Source: Homarus americanus (lineage: Eukaryota; Arthropoda; Malacostraca; Decapoda; Nephropidae). Taken from it: DNA of 64,000 bases. Below the pieces are notes generated by a model. The model saw only the letters and a list, made by a program, of their open reading frames with translations. It searched no databases and had not been told where the DNA came from. Shown here piece after piece: positions 23,393 through 37,400 of this stretch (positions are counted from its first letter, which is position 1; each line of letters starts with the position of its first letter). The stretch spans positions 9,455,926-9,519,925 of the forward strand of contig NW_024756914.1 of the NCBI RefSeq assembly GCF_018991925.1, given 5' to 3'. The position numbers and the translations under genes were made by a program.

Positions 23393-24304
23393 TCACTCAG
23401 GCAAGCACAGGGACACTTAAGCAAGCACAGGAACACTCAAGGCAAGCACAGAGACACTTAGACAAGCACAGAGACACTTAGGTAAGCACAGGGACACTTA
23501 GGCAAGCACAGGGTCACTCAAGGCAAACAGGGACACTCAGGTAAGCACAAGGGCACTCAAACAAGCACAGGGATGCTCAGGTAAGCACAGAGACACTCAG
23601 AAGCACAGGGACACCCAGGCAAGCACAGGGATACTCATGCAAGTACAGAGACTCCCAGAGAAGCACAGGGAACACTCAGGTAAACACAGGAACATTCACA
23701 CAAGCACATGGACACTCATCCAAGTACAGAGACAACCAGAGAAGCACAGGGACACTCAGGCAAACACAGGGAAATTTAGGCAAGCACAGGGACACTCAGG
23801 CAAGCACAGGGACACTCAGGCAAACACAGGGACATCCAGAGAAGCACAGGGACACCCAGGTAACTAAAGGACACTCATGCAAGAACGGGAACACTCAGGT
23901 AAACTCAGGAACATTCACGCAAGCACAGGGACACTCATGCAAGTACAGAGACAACCAGAGAAGCACAGGGACACTCAGGCAAACACAGGGAAATTTAGGC
24001 AAGCACAGGGACACTCAAGGAAACACAGGGACACTCAGGCAAACACAGGGAAATTTAGGCAAGCACAGGCGCACTCATGCAAACACAGGGACATTTAGGG
24101 AAGCACAGGGACAATCAGGCAAGCACAAGGACTCTCAGGCAAGCACAGGGACACTCGGAGCAAGACCAGGGACATTTAGGCAATCAGAGAGACACTCAGG
24201 TAAGCACAGGGACAACCAGGCAAGCACAAGGACACTCGATCAAAAACAGGGACACTCGGACAAATACAGGGACACTGGGGCAAACACAGGGACACAGAAG
24301 AAAA
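23393..24304. repeat. 20-bp minisatellite, left part
   Basis: Tandem copies of AGGCAAGCACAGGGACACTC with substitutions. The same family resumes at 28401 after about 4.1 kb of inserted retrotransposon fragments. Copies here are mostly the caagcacagg type; caaacacagg variants rise near the insertion point. Confidence 0.93.
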
Positions 24305-24892
24305 CACATAAGAACATAAGAACATAAGAAAATAAGGAGTCTGCAATAGGCCGGTTGGCCTGTGCATGGCAGCTCCTGTCGAGAGTTACTACCACTCTCT
24401 ATCATCCATGAATCTATCTAGCCTCCTTTTGAAAATTTCCAGAGTTCCCGCACTTACTACAACGTTGTTAAGCTTGTTCCACTCGTCCACCACCCTATTT
24501 GTGAACCAGTTTCTTCCTATCTCCCTCCTAAACCTAAACTTATCCAACTTGAATCCGTTGCTCCGAGTCCTATCCTGCTCGGATATTATAAGAACTTTAT
24601 CTATATCCCCTTTATTGATTCCTTTCACCCACTTAAATACTTCTATCATATCTCCCCTCACTCTTCGTCGTTCTAGGGAATGCAAGTTTAGCTTCTTTAA
24701 CCTCTCTTGATATGGAAGGTTTCTAAGTCCCGGAATCATTTTCGTCATTCTTCGCTGCACCGACTCCAGTGAATTGATATCCATTCTATAATAAGGGCAC
24801 CAGAACTGAACCTCATAATCGAGGTGTGGCCTGACTAACGCAAGATATAATTGCAATACGACCTCTGCACTCTTATTACTTACACTTCTAGA
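24305..24892 (-). pseudogene. CR1-like retrotransposon 3' end, copy 1
   Basis: The 3' tail lies at the low-coordinate end (cataagaacataagaacata from about 24307). The C-terminal ORF2 part reads, on the minus strand, LYLALVRPHLDYEVQFWCPY, then LERRRVRGDMIEVFKW, then FRRE..NWFTNRVVDEWNKL, and ends near 24389. This post-RT segment is shared by CR1-like/Jockey-group elements. The copy is 5'-truncated exactly where copy 2's tail begins (about 24893). The remaining frame is intact, so it may be fairly young, but it lacks the endonuclease and reverse transcriptase core. Confidence 0.85.
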
Positions 24893-27365
24893 TAACATAA
24901 GAACATAACATAAGAATGGAGGAAACTGCAGCGGGCCTATTGGCCCATACTGGGCAGTCCCGTTTACACCCAACCCCTATTGCTCATATGAGCATCCAAC
25001 CTATGTTTGAAACAATTCAGCGTATTCGAGTTAATGATGATATTTGGTAACTTGTTCCATTCATCCACTACTCTGTTTCCAAACCAGTGTTTACCTATTT
25101 CACGCCTAAATCTAAATTTGTCTAATTTAAAACCATTGTTACGAGTTCGCTCCTGGTTGGATAGTTTGAGTACCTTTGTAATGTCCCCTTTGTTTAGCCC
25201 TGCCTTCCACTTATACACCTCTATCAGGTCGCCCCTCGCTCTACGTCTCTCGAAGGGAGTGCAAATTAAGATGCTTTAACCTGTCTCTATACTCAAGGTT
25301 CCTAATGCCCGGGATTAGTCTTGTCATTCTCCTCTGAATTCTTTCCAAGGATTCTATATCCATTCTGTAATACGGTGACCAGAACTGAACTGCGTAATCC
25401 AGGTGTGGTCTCACAAGAGCAAGATACAGTTTTAGGATGACCTCGCTAGTCTTGTAACTAACACTCCTTTGTATGAACCCAAGTACTTTATTAGCCTTGT
25501 TACGAGCAAAAACACATTGTTTACTTGGCTTAAGGTTCCTACTTATCATTACTCCTAAATCTCTCTCGCAGTCGGATTTCTCTATGGCATCGTTGTTCAT
25601 CTGGTATCTGGTTTCCCTGTTTACATCTCCTATACTGAGTACTTTACTTTTGTCGACGTTGAATTTCATCTGCCATTTTTCAGACCATTCGAAAAATTTG
25701 TTTAGATCTTCCTGTAGTTTTGCCGAGTCCTCGTCAGATTTGATAACACGTCCTATTTTAGTGTCATCAGCAAATTTACTTATGTTGCTGTCAATGCCGA
25801 TATCTATGTCGTTTATGTATATAATAAATAATAATGGTCCAAGTACTGAGCCTTGGGGAACTCCACTTCAGACGCTGTCTAATGGGACTTAGTGCCGTTT
25901 AATGCTCACTCGCTGTTTCCTGTCCTGTAACCACGCCCTAATCCATTTAAGATGTCACCTTGATGTTACGAGAGCTTCTACCTTTCTAATTAGTCTTTTC
26001 GTGGGGGACTCTTATCGAAGGCTTTACAAAGTCGAGATATACCACATCATAATTAGTGCCTCGGCCCACTGATTCGAAAACTGATGAAAAGAATGTTAAT
26101 AGATTAGTTAGGCAAGAACGTCCGCTTGTGAAGCCATGCTGGGAATCATTGATCAATCCGTGCTTCTCCAGGTGATGTCGAATAAAGTTTGAAATGATTG
26201 CTTCCAGTAATTTGCCTACTATTGATGTTAGACTGATTGGGCGGTAGTTAGAGGATAGTGATCTATCCCCCTTCTTGAAAATCGGTATTACATTCGCTAT
26301 CCTCCAGGATTCTGATACTATACCTGTTTTTAATGACATGTTAAACTACTTTGCTAAGGGCATACTAAGCTCTTCCTTACATTCCTTTAATACTCTGGCA
26401 AATATCTCATCGGGACCAGGTGACTTATTAGGCTTTAGTTTGTCTATTTGCTTACTAACATCGTTACTAGTCACTACTATCTCACTTAATTTGTTTTCTT
26501 CACTATCTCTGAATAGAGTCGGTGCCTTCCGGGTATCATAAGCTTCTAAATTTTCGGTGGTGAAAAACTGCTGGAAAATATTTATTCAAATTATTGCTCA
26601 TTTCTCCGCTGCTATCAGTGAGCTTGCCGAAGTCTTCGACCCCGTATTGGTCCAATCTTTTCTCGTGTTTTTAGTTTGATACATTTGGTAGAATCCTTGG
26701 GTTTGTCTTCGCCTCCCTTGCTATCCTTACCTCATTATTCCTCTTTGCTTTCCTTATCTAGGTTTTAACCCTACTCGCCATTACCCTAATAGTCCCGATA
26801 TAATTTCGCTTACCATTTATCTCAACGCATAGCCTTGGCCAATGATGTTCTTTAAATAATTATTTATCCATTTAAAGTCATCATGGTCTGATCTGAGTTT
26901 TTATGGTATGTTCTGCTCAGCATTAAGCAACTCACTATTTAAATTGTCGAACTCTGCAGATCTGTAGATCTCGCGATTAGGAAGTCGGTGGGTCATCTGT
27001 CGTGTTCACAGCCGTTTTATTAATTTCTCTCTCAGCTGCCTCTTTAGTCCGTCAAAAGTTTGCCCTTCAAATCTGGTACTTAGTGGAATTTTCACGCCTG
27101 CCCCTGGAAAATCTAACTGAAATTTAATTTTCAGATCGCTGTTTGCAAGTTCGCTCTCACCTCGACATTGCTAATTAGGGTTTTCTGTTCGACAGAACTA
27201 AGTCCAGTATATGGTTACTCTGCGGTGGGGTTCGGTTATATGTTGACTTAGGAAACAGTCCTGGATCGTCTCGACAAAATCTTTCAGATTCTGAGTTACC
27301 CGTAAGGTCAGTCCAATCTATTTGGCCAAGGTTAAAGTCGCCTACTATACAGACTATACTACTAT
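24893..27365 (-). pseudogene. CR1-like non-LTR retrotransposon, copy 2 (EN, RT and C-terminus)
   Basis: Read on the minus strand from high to low coordinate. An endonuclease relic contains VGDFNLGQIDW (GDFN at 27331-27342). After a heavily decayed stretch (26340-27330), the RT N-part ANVIPIFKKGDRSLSSNYRP and NDSQHGFTSGRSCLTNLL follows (25986-26339). LFIIYINDI and FADD (25762-25773) come next, then the C-terminal LYLALVRPHLDYAVQFW (25241-25669) and NRVVDEWNKLPN (24964-25218). The 3' tail is ataacataagaacataac (24892-24918). Frameshifts and stops separate the pieces. A complete element of this group copies itself by target-primed reverse transcription; this copy cannot. Confidence 0.88.
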
Positions 27366-27965
27366 ACAGATATAAAACCTAATACTCTGTTTGCCTTATT
27401 TCGAACATTATGCACTGTTTTCTAGGCCGTAGGTCCGAGCTTACAAGTGCCCCTAAGTCTCTTTCACAAGTCGACCTTTCTAGGTTGATGTTGTTTAGTC
27501 TGTATACGTTGACAGTATTTGTTCTACCAATATTAAGTACGCTGCACTTGCTGGTGTTGAATTTCATTTGCCATTTCCCTGACCACTCTTGCAGTTTATT
27601 TAAATCTTCCTGTAGTGTATTTGCATCCTGCCCTGAATTAATCTGCTGCCCTATTTTGGTATCATCCGCAAACTTGCTTATGTCACTGCTGATCCCAGTA
27701 TCTAGATCGTTTATATAGATTATAAACAAGAGAAGGCCCAGTACTGACCCCTGGGGAGCATCACTGATTACACAGCCCCACTCTGATTTGACACCATCTA
27801 CGCTGACACTCTGTGTTCTATCAGCGAGCCACAATTTTATCCAATTTAAAACTTTTCCCTCGATACCATGAGCCTAAATTTTTCTCAGACGCCTCTGATA
27901 TGGTACTCTGTCAAACGCTTTGCTAAAGTTCAAGTAAATAACATCGTAATTATCGGGTCATTATC
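27366..27965 (-). pseudogene. CR1-like reverse transcriptase fragment, copy 3
   Basis: A related but distinct RT fragment. It contains a domain A motif (NFSKAFDRVP, about 27900-27935), WLADRTQSVSVDGVKS, LLLFIIYINDLDTGI, FADD (27661-27672) and RDLGALVSSDLRPRKQC (27379-27834). It stops abruptly inside the region that would follow with NKANRVLG. At about 27365 it joins copy 2's endonuclease relic without a 3' tail, so this is a rearranged or deleted junction and not a clean insertion. Confidence 0.8.
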
Positions 27966-27989
27966 TACTGACCTGACCTCACGGTTTCA

Positions 27990-28278
27990 CCTGGCCTAAC
28001 CTGAAGGATGGAGCACACCTGCATTGCCCCATGTTACTGTCCTGGCCACGTGGCCACACACCTGCCCATCCGCATCCAGCCCATGCGAGCACGAACTGAT
28101 TGCTATAAGAACAGCCCAGTCTCAACCATTGTAAAAATTATCAACACCTTATTATTATATATCATATTTGTATCACTTATGTTACTTGCATATCATTTGT
28201 AAATCAAAACCCATCCCCCAATTATGTAATTGTATATTTTCAGCCGTCCAGCTGCCATGCTCTTTTAATAAACCGTTA

Positions 28279-28374
<96 letters not shown>

Positions 28375-28400
28375 ATTATTATTATTATTATTATTATTAG
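27990..28400 (+). mobile_element. Retrotransposon 3' end with (TTA)n tail
   Basis: A non-coding 3' fragment ends in cttttaataaaccgttaatt followed by (ATT)n to about 28399. The stretch at 28100-28145 matches 18550-18595 of the retrotransposon relic at 17060-18804, and the AATAAACCGTTAATTATT end matches that at 44770-44790. It lies between CR1-like copy 3 and the resumed 20-bp minisatellite. Confidence 0.7.
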
Positions 28401-31400
28401 AAACGCTCAGGCAAACATATCGACACTCAGACAAGCATAGGAACATTCAGGCAAGCAACAGGGACACTCAGGGAAGTATAGGGGCACTCAGGGAAGCACA
28501 GTGACACCCAGGCAAGCATAGGAACACTCAAGCAAGCTCATGGATACACTGGCAAGCACAGGGACACTCAGGTAAATACAGGGACACTCAGGTAAAACAC
28601 AGAAACACTCAGGCAAACACTGGGTCACTCAGGGAAACACAGGAACACTCAGACAAACACAGAAAAAACTCAGACAAGCATAGGGACATTCAGGCAACCT
28701 ACAGGGACACTTAGGGATAGTACAGGGACAGTCAAGCATGCACAGAGACTCTCGGGCAAGCATTGGGACACGCAGGGAAGGACAGGGGCAATTAGGCAAG
28801 TAGAAGTACACTTGGCCAAACACATGGAAACTCAGGAAAGCACAAGGACAATGGTGCAAGCACAGGGACACTTAGGTAAGTACCGGGACACTCGGGCAAA
28901 TACAGGAACACTCGGGCAAAATCCGGGGCACTCAGGCAAGCACAAGGACACTCAGGCAAGCACAGCGACACTCAGGCAAACACAAGGACTCTTGGAGACA
29001 TAGGAACATTCAGGCAGACACAAGAACACTCAGGCAGACAAAAGAACACTCTGCCAGATAGAACACTCAGACAGACACAGGGACACTCAGGGAGACACAG
29101 GGACATTCAGGCAGACACAGGGACACTCAGGCAGACACAGGGACACTCAGCCAGACACAGGAACACTCAGACAGACACAGGGACACTCAGGCAGACACAG
29201 GAACACTCAGGCCAGACACAGGGACACTCAGGGAGACACAGGGACATTCAGTGAACACAGGGACACTCCAGGCCAGTTCCCCCAAGGGACCTCAAAAAAG
29301 TGACCCAGGGACACTCAGACAGACACAGGGACACTCAGGCAGATACAGGAACACTCCAGACAGACACAGGGACACTCCAGGAGACACAGGACATTCAGGC
29401 GAGACACAGGGACACTCAGGCAGACCTGGGACATAGGGCAGACACAGGAACACTCAGACAGACACAGGGACACTCAGAGAACTGGGGACATTCAGGCAGA
29501 CACAGGAACACTCAGGTGAGACACAGGAACACTCAGACAGACACCCAGGAACCTCCAGGCAGACACAGGGAACACTCAGGAACTGGGACATTCAGGCAGA
29601 CACAGGAACACTCAAGGAAGCGAGACACAGGACACTCAGACAGACACCTACAGGGACACTCAGGCAGACGCACAGAAGACATCAGACAGACTTACAGGGA
29701 CATTCAAGGCAGACACAGGGACACTCAAGGGAGTTACAGGGACATTCAGGCAGACACAGGAACCTCCAGACCAGACACAGGGACACTCAGGCAGACACAG
29801 GAACCTCAGGCAGACACAGGGACCTCAGGTGAACACAGGGACACTCAAGACAGACTAGGAACACTCGAGCAGACACAGGAACATCAGGCCAGACACAGGA
29901 GGACACTCAAGGCAGACACAGGGACACTCCAGGCAGACACAGGGACACTCAAGGCAAACTGGGAACACTCAGGCAGACACAGGAACACGCTCAGACGAAC
30001 ACAGACACTCAGGCAGACACAGGGGACCTCCAGGCAGACACAGGAACCTCAGACAGACTGGGAACACTCCAGACAGACACAGAACACTCAGGCAAACAGG
30101 AACACTCCAAGCAGACACAGAACACTCAGGCAGACACAAGAACACTCCAGACAATTTACAGGGAACCTCAGGCAGACAGGGTACTCAGGCAAACACAGGA
30201 CACTCAGGCAGACACAGGAACACTCCAGACAATTTGGGAACACTCCAGACAGACCCTACAGGGACACTCCAGGCAGACACAGGGACACTCAGGCAGACTA
30301 CCCAAGACACTCAGGCAGACACAGGGACACTCAGGCAGACACAGGGAACACTCCAATTGAACACAGGGACCTCAGGCAGACCTGGGAACACTCAGGCAGA
30401 CACAGGGACCTCCAGGCAGACACAGGGAACACTCAGATTGAACTGCAGAACCTCCAGGCAGACACAGGAACACTCAGACAGACACAGGAACACTCAGACA
30501 GACACAGGGACACTCAAGAACACAGGGACACTCAGGGAGACACAAGGGGACACTCAGGGAACACAGGGGACAGTCAAGGCAGACTGGGGACATTCAGGGG
30601 ACACCCAGGGGTTACTCAGGAGACAGGGGACACTCAGACAGACTGGGAACACTCAGACACACACAGGGACACTCAGACAGACACAGGAACACTCAGACAG
30701 ACACCCCAGGGACATTCAGGAGCCACAGGGACACTCAGGGAGACACAGGAACACTCAGACTAACACCCAGGAACACTCAGGTGGGCTAGGACACTCAAGG
30801 GAGACAGGGACCTCCAGGCAAACACAGGGACACTCAGGCAGACACAGGAACACTCCAGGCCAAACACAGGGACACTCCAGGCGGGCCGGAACACTCAGAC
30901 AGACACAGGAACACTCAGACAGACACAAGGGACCTCCAGGCAGACACAGGGACCTCAGGGCAGACACAGGAACACTCAGGCGGACACAGGGGACACTCCA
31001 GGCAGACTGCAGGAACACTCAGACAGACTGGGACCCTCAGGCAGACACGGAACACTCAGGCAGACACAGGGACCTCCAGACACGGAACACTCCAGACAGA
31101 CCTGCCGAGACACTCAGGCCTTTACAGGAACACTCAGGCAGGCAGGAACACTCCAGGCAGACACAGGACACTCAGGCAGACACAGAGACACTCCAGACGA
31201 AACACAGGGGACCTCAGGCAGACACCTGCCCAGGAACACTCCAGGCAGACACAGGGGACCTCAAGGCAGACAGGAACACTCAAGGCAGACCTGGGGACAC
31301 TCAGGCCAGACAGGAACCTCCAGGCAGACACCACAGGGACCTCCAGGCAGACCTGGGAACACTCAGGCAGACACCAAAGACACTCAGGCAGACTACAGGG

Positions 31401-34400
31401 GACCTCCAGGCAGACCTGGAACACTCCAGGCAGACACAGGGACACTCCAGGCAGACACAGGAACCGCTCAGGCAGACTGGGACACTCAGGCAGACTGGGA
31501 ACACTCAGGCAGACTGCAGGTTACTCAGCAGGTGAAACACAGGGACCTCAAAGACCAGACACAGGGACCTCCAGGTGAACTGGGGACACTCCCAGGCAGA
31601 CACAGGGACACTGGGGGCAGACACAGGAACACTCCAGGCAGACACAGGGACACTCCAGGCGGGCAAGGTACTCCAGGCAGACACAGGGACACTCCCAGGC
31701 AGACACAGGGCACTCAGGCAGACATAGGAACATTCAGGCAGACAGGAACACTCAGACAGACACAGGGACACTCAGACAGACACAGGGACACTCCAAGCAC
31801 AGGACCTCAGGCAGACACAGGAACACTCCAGGCAGACCTGGGGACCTCAGGCAGACACAGGAACACTCAGGCGAACTTACAGGAACACTCAGGCAGACAC
31901 AGGAACACTCAGGCAGACACAGGGACACTCAGACAGACCTGGGAACACTCAAAGACAGACCTGGGAACACTCAGGCAGAAACACAGGACACTCCAGGCAG
32001 ACACAGGAACACTCAGGGCAGACACAGGGACACTCAGACAGGCCTGGGAACACTCGAACCAGACACAGGAACACTCAGGCAAACACAGGAACACTCAGGC
32101 AGACACAGAACACTCAGACAGACACAGGAACACTCAGACAGACACAGGGGACACTCAGGGAGACTACAGGGACACTCGAACCCCAAGGGACACTCAGGGG
32201 AACCCCAGGACATTCAGGCAGACACAGGGACTTCCCAGGGAGACAGGACACTCAGGAGACACAGGACACTCAGATGAACACAGGGAACACTCAGGTACCA
32301 CCACAGGGGACCTCCAGACAGACACAGATTCTCAGACAGACACAGGGACATTCAGGGGTCTGGGGACCTCAGGGGAACACAGAACACTCAGACAGACACA
32401 GGAACCTCAGGCAGACACAGGACACTCGGGGAACCTACCCCAGGAGGACACTCAGGCAAACACAGGGGACACTCAGGGCAGGCTGGGGAACACTCAGGCA
32501 AACACAGGGACACTCTGAGCAGACACAGTGCTCAGACCAGACAGGGTGCCTCAGACAGACTACAGGGACACTCAGAGCCCAGACACCACAGGGACCTCAG
32601 AGCCCAGACACAGGAACACTCCAAGGCCAGACACAGGGACACTCCAGGCAGACACAGGAACACTCAGACAGATTTAGGGACCCTCAGGCAGACACAGGAA
32701 CCTCCAGGCAAACACAGGGGACACTCAGGCAGACACAGGAACACTCAGACAGACCTGGAACACTCAGGCAGACACCAGGAACCTCAGGGCACAGGGACAT
32801 TCAGGCAGACACAGGGAACACTCAGGCAGACACAGGGACACTCCAGACAGACACAGGGACACTCAGGCGAACTGGAACACTCCAGACAGACACAAGGGAC
32901 ATTCAGACAGACAGGAGGAACCTCAGGAGACCCCAGGGACATTCAGGCAGACACAGGAACACTCAGACAGACACCACAGGGCACTCCAGACAGACACAGG
33001 AACACTCCAGGCAGACGGGACACTCAGGTGAACCTGGGACCTCCAGGCAGACTGGAACCTCAGACAGACACAGGAACATCCCGGGCAGACACAGGAACAC
33101 TCAGGCAGACACAGGGACACTCAGGCAGACACAGGAGGACGCCAGGCCAAACTAGGAACACTCAGGCAGACACAGGAACACTCCAGACAGACACAGGAAC
33201 CTCAGGCAGACACAGAGACCTCAGGCAGACACAGGAGACACTCAGACAGACAGGGTACTCAGACAGACACAGGAACACTCAGGCAAACACAGGAACACTC
33301 AGGCAGACACAGAAACACTCAGGCAGACACAAGAACACTCAGACAGACACAGGGACCTCCAGCGAACACAGGAACCTCAGGCAAACACAGGGGACACTCA
33401 GGCAGACACAGGAACACTCAAGACAGACACAGGAACACTCCAGACAGACACAGGGACACTCAGGCAGACTGGGGACACTCAAGGCAGACACCCAGGAACA
33501 CTCCAGGCAGACACAGGGACTCAGGCAGACACAGGAGACACTCAGACAGACACAGGACCTCTCAGGCAGACACCCAAGACACTCAGGCAGACACAGGGAC
33601 ACTCAGGCGAGACACAGGAACCTCAGACAGACACAGGAACACTCAGGCAGTTACAGGAACACCAGACAGACTGGAACACTCAGACAGACACAGGGACACT
33701 CAGGGAGACACAGGGACACTCCAGGGAGACACAGGGACACTCAGGGAGACACAAGGGACAGTCAGGCAGACACAGGGACATTCAGGAGACACAGGGACAC
33801 TCAGGGAACACAGGAGACACTCCAATGAACACAGGAACACTCAGACACACACAGGGACACTCCAGACAGACACAGAACACTCCAGACAGACACAGGGACA
33901 TTCAGGAGACACAGGAGGACACTCAGGGAGACACGGAACACTCAGACTAACACAGGAACACTCAGGCAGACACAGGGACACTCAAGGGGGGCCTGGGACA
34001 CTCAGGCAAACACAGGGACACTCAGGCAGACTGCAGAACCTCCAGGCAAACACAGGGACACTCAGGCAGACTGGAACACTCAGACAGACACAGAGACACT
34101 CCAGACAGACACAGGGACACTCCAAGCTGAACAGGGGACACTCAGGCGAATTTTGGGAACACTCAGGCAGACACAGGGACGCCAGGCAGACCTGGGAACA
34201 CTCAGACAGACACAAGGGACCCTCAGGCAGACACCTGAGGAACATGAGGCAGACACAGGACCTCAAATAGACACAGGAACACTCAGATGAACTGGGAACA
34301 CTCAGGCAGACACAGGAACACTCAGGCAGATTTAGGAACCTCAGGCAGACACAGGGACACTCAGGCAGACACAGGAACACTCAAGGCAAACACAGGGACC

Positions 34401-37400
34401 TCAGGCAGACACCAGGAACTGCTCAGGCAGACACACAGGACACTCAGGGCAGACCCCAGGAACACTCAGGCAGACACAGGGACCTCAAGGCAGACACAGG
34501 AACACTCAGGGCAGACACAGGGACCTCAAGGCGAGACACAAGACACTCAGGCAGACACAGGAACCTCCAGGCAGACACAGGACACTCAGGCAGACACAGG
34601 AACCTCAGGCAGACACAGGGACACTCAGGCCGAACTGGGAACAACTCGGGCAGACACAGGGACACTCCAGGCAGACTGCAGGAACCTCCAGGCAGACACA
34701 GGAACACTCAGAGCAAACTTTAGGACACTCAGACAGACACAGGGACACTCAGACAGACACAGGGACACTCAGGCGAACACAGGACACTGAGGGCAGACAC
34801 AGGAACACTCCAGGCAGACACAGGGACACTCAGGCAGACTGCAAGGAACACTCCAGGCAGACACAGGGACACTCAGGCAGACACAGGAACCTCAGGCAGT
34901 ATGGAACATTCAGGCAGACTGCAGGAACACTCAGACGGACACAGGGGACCTCAGACAGACACAGGGGACCTCAGGCACACACAGGACCCTCAGGCAGACA
35001 CAGGAACCTCAGGCAGACACAGGGATTCCTCCAGACAGCAGACACAGGAACACTCCAGGCAGACACAGGAACACTCAGGCAGACCCCGAGCATCCCAGGC
35101 AGACCTGGGGACCTCAGACAGACACAGGAACACTCAGACAGACACAGAACACTCAGGCAAACACAGGAACCTCCAGGCAGACACAAGAACCTCAGGCAGG
35201 CCGGGGACACTCAGACAGACTGGAACCTCAGACAGACACAAGACACTCAGGCCAGAAACACAGGAACACTCAGGCAGACACAGGAGACACTCAGACCCAG
35301 ACACAGGAACCTCCAGACAGACACAGGGACCTCAGGGAGACACCCAGGGACACTCTGGGGAGACACAGGGACACTCAGGGAGACACAGGGACATTCAGGC
35401 AGACAGGGACATTCAGGGAGAACAGGGACGCACTCAGGGAGACACAGGGACACTCAGACAGACACAAGAGACACTCCGGAGCCTAGGACACTCAGACTGA
35501 ACACAAGGAACCTCCAGACAGACACAGGGACATTCAGGAGACACAGGGACACTCAGGGAACACAGGAACCTCAGACAGACACAGGAACACTCCAGGGCAG
35601 ACAGGACCTCAAGGAGCACAGGGACACTCAGGCAAACACAGGGACACTCAGGCAGACCCCAGGAACACTCCAGGGCAAGCCTACAGGGACCTCCAGGCCA
35701 GTTGGGAACCTCAAGACAGACACAGGAACACTCAGACAGACACAGGGACACTCCAGGCAGACACAGGGACACTCGGGCAGACACAGGAACACTCCCAGGC
35801 AGACACAGGGACACTCAGGCAGACACAGGAACACTCAGACAGACACAGGGACCCTCAGGCAGACACAGGAACCTCAGAGGCAGACACAGGGACCTCCAGG
35901 CAGACACAGGAACCTCAGACAGACACAGGAGGAACACTCAGGCAGACACAGGAACACTCCAGGCAGACACAGGAATACTCAAGACAGACACAGGACACTC
36001 AGGGCAAGACACAGGGAACCTCCAGGCAAGCCTACGGAACACTCCAGGCAGACACAGGGACACTCAGGCAGACACAGAACACTCCAGGCAGACTGGGGAC
36101 ACTCGAGCAGACACAGGACACTCAGACAGACACAGGAACACTCAGACACAAACACAGGAACACTCAGGCAGACACACGGAACACTCAGACAGACACAGGG
36201 ACACTCAGGGAACACAGGAACACTCAGGCAGACACAGGAACACTCAGGCAGACTACAGGACACTCAGCAGACACACAGGAACCTCAGGCAGACACAGGAA
36301 CACTCAGGCAGACACCCCAAGACTCAGGCAGACCTTGTATGGAACACTCCAGGCGGGCTGGGAACACTCAGGCAGACACAGGGACACTCAGGGCAGACAC
36401 AGGAACACTCAAGGCGAACCCAGGACACTCAGGCAGACACAGGAACACTCAGGCAGACACAGGAACACTCAGGCAGACACAGGGACCTCAGGCAGATTAC
36501 AGGAACACTCAGGCAGACACAGGACACTCAGGCAGGCCACAGACAACTCAGGCAGACTTACAGGGACCTCAGGCAGACCTGGGAACACTCCAGGCAGACC
36601 TGGGAACCTCCAGGCAAGCACAGGGACACTCAAAGGCCAGACACAGGGACACTCCAGACAGACACAGGGACACTCAGGCAGACACAGGGACACTGAGGCA
36701 GACACTGGGAACACTCAGGCACAGACACAGGGACCTCAGGCAGACTGAGACACTCAGGCAGACACCTGGGGACACTCAGGCAGACACAGGGAACACTCAG
36801 GCAGACATAGGAACATTCCAGGCAGACACAGGAACACTCAGGCAGACACAGGGACGCACTCAGACAGACACAGGACACTCAGGCACACACAGACGCCAGG
36901 CAGATTACCTGGGAACACTCCAGTGAACCTACAGGACATCAGGCAGACACAGGAACACTCAGGCAGACACAGGAACCTCAGGCAGACACAGGAACACTCA
37001 GGCAGACACAGGGACACTCAGACGAATTACAGGAACCTCAGACAGACACCTACCTGCAAGGAACACTCAGGCAGAAACACAGGAACACTCAGGCAGACAC
37101 AGGAACACTCCCAGGCAGACTGGGGACACTCAGACAGACACAGGAACACTCAGACAGACACAGGAGCCTCAGAGCCGGCTTAGGAACCTCAGCAGGCAGA
37201 ACACAGGGCACTCAGACGAACTGGGAACCTCCAGACAGACACAGGGACACTCGGGAACACAGGGACACTCCAGGGGCACGAGGTTACTCAGGGAGACACA
37301 GGGACATTCAGGAACTGGGGACATTCAGGAGACACAAGGGACCTCAGGAGACACAGGGACACTCAAGCAGACACAGGAACCTCAGGCGAGCCACAGGGAC

